NCBI GenBank assembly: GCA_031398915.1
Contig: JANNOG010000098.1
Span: 1-17,802, forward strand
Source of the DNA: JANNOG01 sp031398915
GTDB taxonomy: Bacteria; Actinomycetota; Actinomycetes; Actinomycetales; JBBAYJ01
Reading direction: 5' to 3'
Length of the DNA: 17,802 bases
Shown: one piece after another, positions 15,303 to 17,802 of the stretch
Position numbering within the stretch: position 1 is the stretch's first letter
How the letters are laid out: every line of letters begins with the position of its first letter
The notes under the pieces: generated by a model
What the model saw: the letters and a program-made list of their open reading frames with translations, nothing else
Database searches by the model: none
What the model was told of the DNA's origin: nothing
Made by a program: the position numbers and the translations under genes

Positions 15303-15707
15303 GTGGAGCCGTCGTCCCCCGCCGGGGTAGCCGTGGCATGTCGCCAGTGCGGTGCCCGGATCGCCCCCCGGTCTCAGTGGTGCTCGCTGTGCCTGACCCC
15401 ACTACCTCCGCCTGCTCGGCCCGCGGCTTCGGTCACGCCCGCCACCCCACGACCAGCGGGTGGCACGGGTGCGGTCCCGGCGAGCGAGCCCGACCCGGAG
15501 GTGTTGCGGCGCGCCGAGGCGATGCTGCTGGAACTGGCTGTCGAGTCGCATGCCCGGGGTGTGGGTAACGGTCGATTGGGTGGTCTGCTGCGGATGGGTC
15601 GGGTGTCGCGGTTTGCCGTCGCCTTCGGTGTCGCCGCCGCCGTGGCGGGAGTGGTCACGGGTGCAGCCGCCCTCGCCGGGTGGTTGGCCGACCTGCTCGG
15701 CCGCTGA
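15303..15707 (+). CDS. Small zinc-ribbon protein with a C-terminal membrane helix
   Basis: This 134-residue protein begins at a GTG 21 bases after the SRPBCC stop; an in-frame GTG at codon 11 is an alternative. The N-terminus has two CxxC knuckles, CRQC (13-16) and CSLC (27-30), spaced as in zinc ribbons. A Pro/Ala/Thr-rich linker spans about 32-62, an acidic helix follows (SEPDPEVLRRAEAMLLEL, 61-78), and a hydrophobic segment near 103-127 should cross the membrane once. The charge pattern (RMGRVSR before the helix) suggests that the zinc ribbon is cytoplasmic. I do not recognise a named family. It is probably co-transcribed with the SRPBCC gene and perhaps with the glucokinase 70 bases downstream. 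Function is unknown; a membrane-tethered adaptor is one possibility. Confidence 0.7.
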   Translation: MEPSSPAGVAVACRQCGARIAPRSQWCSLCLTPLPPPARPAASVTPATPRPAGGTGAVPASEPDPEVLRRAEAMLLELAVESHARGVGNGRLGGLLRMGRVSRFAVAFGVAAAVAGVVTGAAALAGWLADLLGR

Positions 15708-15765
15708 CGGTCCTCGGAGTGCGCGCGAGACGGCAGACTGCGTCGTTGTCGGGCTAGGGCACTTC

Positions 15766-15772
15766 GAGGAGG
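15766..15772 (+). promoter_or_regulatory. Ribosome binding site of the glucokinase gene
   Basis: GAGGAGG lies five bases before the GTG at 15778. It fixes the glucokinase start and excludes the much longer upstream reading in the same frame. Confidence 0.75.
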
Positions 15773-15777
15773 ACACG

Positions 15778-16725
15778 GTGGCGACCACCCTGGGCGTGGA
15801 CATCGGGGGTACCAAGATCGCCGTCGGCGCGGTGGACGAGGCCGGCCGGATCATGGCCACCAGCCGCCGTGACACCCCGGCTGACGACCCGGCCGCCATC
15901 GAGGACGTGGTGGTGGACGCGGTGAAGGAACTGCTGGCCGACCACCGGGTGAGCGCTGTCGGGGTTGCCGCCGCAGGGTTCATCGCGGCCGACCGCTCCA
16001 CCGTTCGATTCGCTCCCAACATCGCCTGGCGTGAGCGACCGCTCGGCCGGACGCTCAGCCGACGCCTCGGCGTCGAGGTGATCATCGAGAACGACGCGAA
16101 CGCGGCGGCGTGGGCCGAGTACCGTTACGGCGCCGGTCGTGGTCACGAACACGTGGTGATGCTCACGCTGGGTACGGGTCTGGGGGGCGGTGTCGTCATC
16201 GACGGCCGACTGTTGCGAGGCGAGTTCGGGATCTCCGCCGAGATCGGTCACGTCCGGGCAGTCCCCGACGGGCTGTTGTGCGGCTGCGGCAATCTGGGTT
16301 GCTGGGAGCAGTACATCTCGGGCAACGCACTCGTCGACCGGGCACGCGAGCGCGTCGTCGCCGATTCCGGCTGGTCGGTCGAGTTGCTACGCCGGGCGGG
16401 CGGCGACGTGGACGCCATCGCTGGTCCGCTGATCACCGACGTGGCACGTGACGGTGACCGTGCCGTCGTCGACCTGCTGAGCGACTACGCCCGCGACGTC
16501 GGGGTGTTCTGCGCCTCCATGGTCGCCGTCCTCGATCCTGGGGTCATCGTGGTCGGCGGTGGGGTCAGCGCGGCCGGAGACCTCCTGCTCACGCCTGCTC
16601 GCGAGGCGTTCGCCGCCTCGCTGCCGGCTCGGGGGCACCGTCCCCAGGCTCACCTGGCCTTGGCCGAGTTGGGAAACGAAGCCGGCCTGGTCGGAGTCGC
16701 CGACCTGGCCCGGACGGCACCATGA
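15778..16725 (+). CDS. glk: ROK-family glucokinase
   Basis: The 315-residue enzyme probably phosphorylates glucose to glucose-6-phosphate with ATP (or polyphosphate in some relatives). The N-terminal phosphate-binding motif is GVDIGGTKIAVG (6-17). The sugar-binding and catalytic segment is ENDANAAAWAE (104-114), with Asp106 as the probable catalytic base. The second phosphate motif is TLGTGLGGGVV (130-140). The ROK zinc site is complete: His158 in EIGHVRA and the cysteines of CGCGNLGCWE (168-177). Length matches actinobacterial glucokinases of about 313 residues. No N-terminal DNA-binding domain is present, so it is a kinase and not a ROK repressor. The stop overlaps the antiporter start by four bases (ATGA). 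In streptomycetes the related enzyme also takes part in carbon catabolite repression; whether that holds here cannot be seen. Confidence 0.93.
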   Translation: MATTLGVDIGGTKIAVGAVDEAGRIMATSRRDTPADDPAAIEDVVVDAVKELLADHRVSAVGVAAAGFIAADRSTVRFAPNIAWRERPLGRTLSRRLGVEVIIENDANAAAWAEYRYGAGRGHEHVVMLTLGTGLGGGVVIDGRLLRGEFGISAEIGHVRAVPDGLLCGCGNLGCWEQYISGNALVDRARERVVADSGWSVELLRRAGGDVDAIAGPLITDVARDGDRAVVDLLSDYARDVGVFCASMVAVLDPGVIVVGGGVSAAGDLLLTPAREAFAASLPARGHRPQAHLALAELGNEAGLVGVADLARTAP

Positions 16726-17802
16726 CCAGCGACCTGGTGGCCGCCGCCGAGGGGGGCGGCGCAGAGAACTTCCTCGGTCCGGTCGCCGCCCTCGTGGTGG
16801 CTGCCGCAGCGATCGGGTACCTGTGCGTCCGGCTGCGGATCGTGCCGATCGTGGGCTTCCTGCTCGCGGGTGTGGCGATCGGTCCCAGCGCCCTCGGCCT
16901 GGTCGAGCGTGACACCGTCGAGGTCGCCGCCGAGATCGGCGTCATCCTGCTGCTGTTCACGATCGGCATCGAGTTCTCGCTGGACCGACTGACCCGAATC
17001 CGCCGACTGGTCGTGCTGGGTGGCAGCACCCAGGTGGTGGTCACGGTCGTGGTGTGTGTCCTGGTGCTGCTACCCGCCGGGGTCACCTGGCGCGACGGGC
17101 TGTTCACCGGATTTCTGGTGGCGTTGAGCTCGACGGCCATCGTGTTGAAGATCGTGCGGGACACCGGCCGGGTGAACACCACCAGCGGGCAGGCCGCGGT
17201 GGCCATCCTGATCTTTCAGGACCTTGCCGTGGTCGTCATGGTCCTCGTCGTGCCGCTGCTGGGCGCTGACGATCCGTCGGCGCTCGATCTGATCGGTGCG
17301 GTGGTCCGGGCGGTCGTGGTGGTCGCGGTGGTCGTCGTGGTCGCCCGACGGATCATGCCCAAGCTGCTGGAACGCGTCGCGCGCGCCTGCTCGACCGAGG
17401 TCTTCCTGCTGTCGGTCGTCGCGATCTGCATGGGTACGGCCTTCCTCACCTCCCTGGCGGGGGTCAGCGTGTCCCTCGGTGCCTTCCTGGCCGGGCTGGT
17501 GGTCAGTGAGAGCCGGCACTCCGAGCACGCTCTCGGCGAGATCCTTCCGCTGCAGATCCTGTTCTCGGCCACCTTCTTCGTGTCGGTCGGGATGCTGCTG
17601 GACGTCGACTTCGTATTGGCCAACCCGCTGCTCGTCGTCGCCGTGGTGCTCGCCGTCCTGGCGGTGAAGGTGTTCGCCACGGCTGTGGGAGTCGTCGTCC
17701 TGCGGCTGGGGGCCGGTGTCGTGGGGTCGGTGGCCCTGTTGATCGCTCAGGTGGGGGAGTTCTCGTTCGTCCTCGACCAGGTCGGTCGCGACGCCGGGTT
17801 GT
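16722..17802 (+). CDS. KefB-type CPA2 cation:proton antiporter, 3' end off the right edge
   Basis: Only the first 360 residues are present. At least ten membrane helices are visible. Motifs of the monovalent cation:proton antiporter-2 family are GFLLAGVAIGPSALGL (45-60), ILLLFTIGIEFSLDRL (75-90), SSTAIVLKIV (136-145), the ion-binding-type FQDLAVV (165-171), GVSVSLGAFLAGLVVSES (247-264) and QVGEFSFVL (343-351). Family members exchange K+ or Na+ for protons and often carry a C-terminal NAD-binding TrkA domain, which would lie beyond the edge if present. The ATG at 16722 overlaps the glucokinase stop (ATGA), so translation is probably coupled. The pairing may link sugar use to pH or potassium balance, but that is inference. 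Confidence 0.9.
   Translation, partial: MTSDLVAAAEGGGAENFLGPVAALVVAAAAIGYLCVRLRIVPIVGFLLAGVAIGPSALGLVERDTVEVAAEIGVILLLFTIGIEFSLDRLTRIRRLVVLGGSTQVVVTVVVCVLVLLPAGVTWRDGLFTGFLVALSSTAIVLKIVRDTGRVNTTSGQAAVAILIFQDLAVVVMVLVVPLLGADDPSALDLIGAVVRAVVVVAVVVVVARRIMPKLLERVARACSTEVFLLSVVAICMGTAFLTSLAGVSVSLGAFLAGLVVSESRHSEHALGEILPLQILFSATFFVSVGMLLDVDFVLANPLLVVAVVLAVLAVKVFATAVGVVVLRLGAGVVGSVALLIAQVGEFSFVLDQVGRDAGL

Noticed and set aside
15460..15777. Upstream extension of the glucokinase frame to 15460
   Set aside because: It runs over the zinc-ribbon gene in another frame. The GAGGAGG site at 15766-15772 and the family length fix the start at 15778.

Overview
The window is high-GC DNA with dense, tightly packed genes, many GTG starts and frequent 4-bp stop/start overlaps. 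Together with a ROK glucokinase of the actinobacterial type beside a FadD15-like acyl-CoA synthetase, and a Tad pilus locus without outer-membrane parts, this points to an actinobacterium. The order cannot be fixed from the sequence. No rRNA, tRNA, CRISPR array, insertion sequence or prophage signature was seen, and no gap between genes exceeds 300 bases.

All genes from the left edge to about 14760 are on the minus strand. Read in the direction of transcription they are: a long-chain acyl-CoA synthetase (14760-12982); an ABC exporter made of an ATPase (12930-12154) and a polytopic permease (12154-10622); a Tad/Flp pilus cluster (10650-2107) with TadE-like and large TadG-like pseudopilins, a 149-bp gap, then CpaB, TadZ/CpaE, the TadA/CpaF ATPase, a TadB fused to an extracytoplasmic von Willebrand A domain, and TadC; a 507-residue protein with a receiver-like N-terminus, a long proline-rich linker and a GAF-like C-terminus (1965-442); and the N-terminal part of a polytopic membrane protein cut by the left edge (377-1).

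The plus strand begins with a short divergent intergenic region. It then carries an SRPBCC-like protein (about 14826-15281), a small zinc-ribbon protein with one membrane helix (15303-15707), a ROK glucokinase (15778-16725), and a KefB-type CPA2 cation:proton antiporter cut by the right edge (16722-17802).

In the inferred pilus machine, TadA hydrolyses ATP on the cytoplasmic face, TadB and TadC form the membrane platform, TadZ directs the apparatus to its site, and the TadE/TadG pseudopilins and CpaB complete the extracytoplasmic parts. The major Flp pilin and its prepilin peptidase are not in the window. The most unusual points are the VWA domain on TadB, which the predicted topology places outside the membrane, the unrecognised 507-residue protein downstream of tadC, the large TadG-like surface protein, and the ABC exporter gene that overlaps the first pilus gene.
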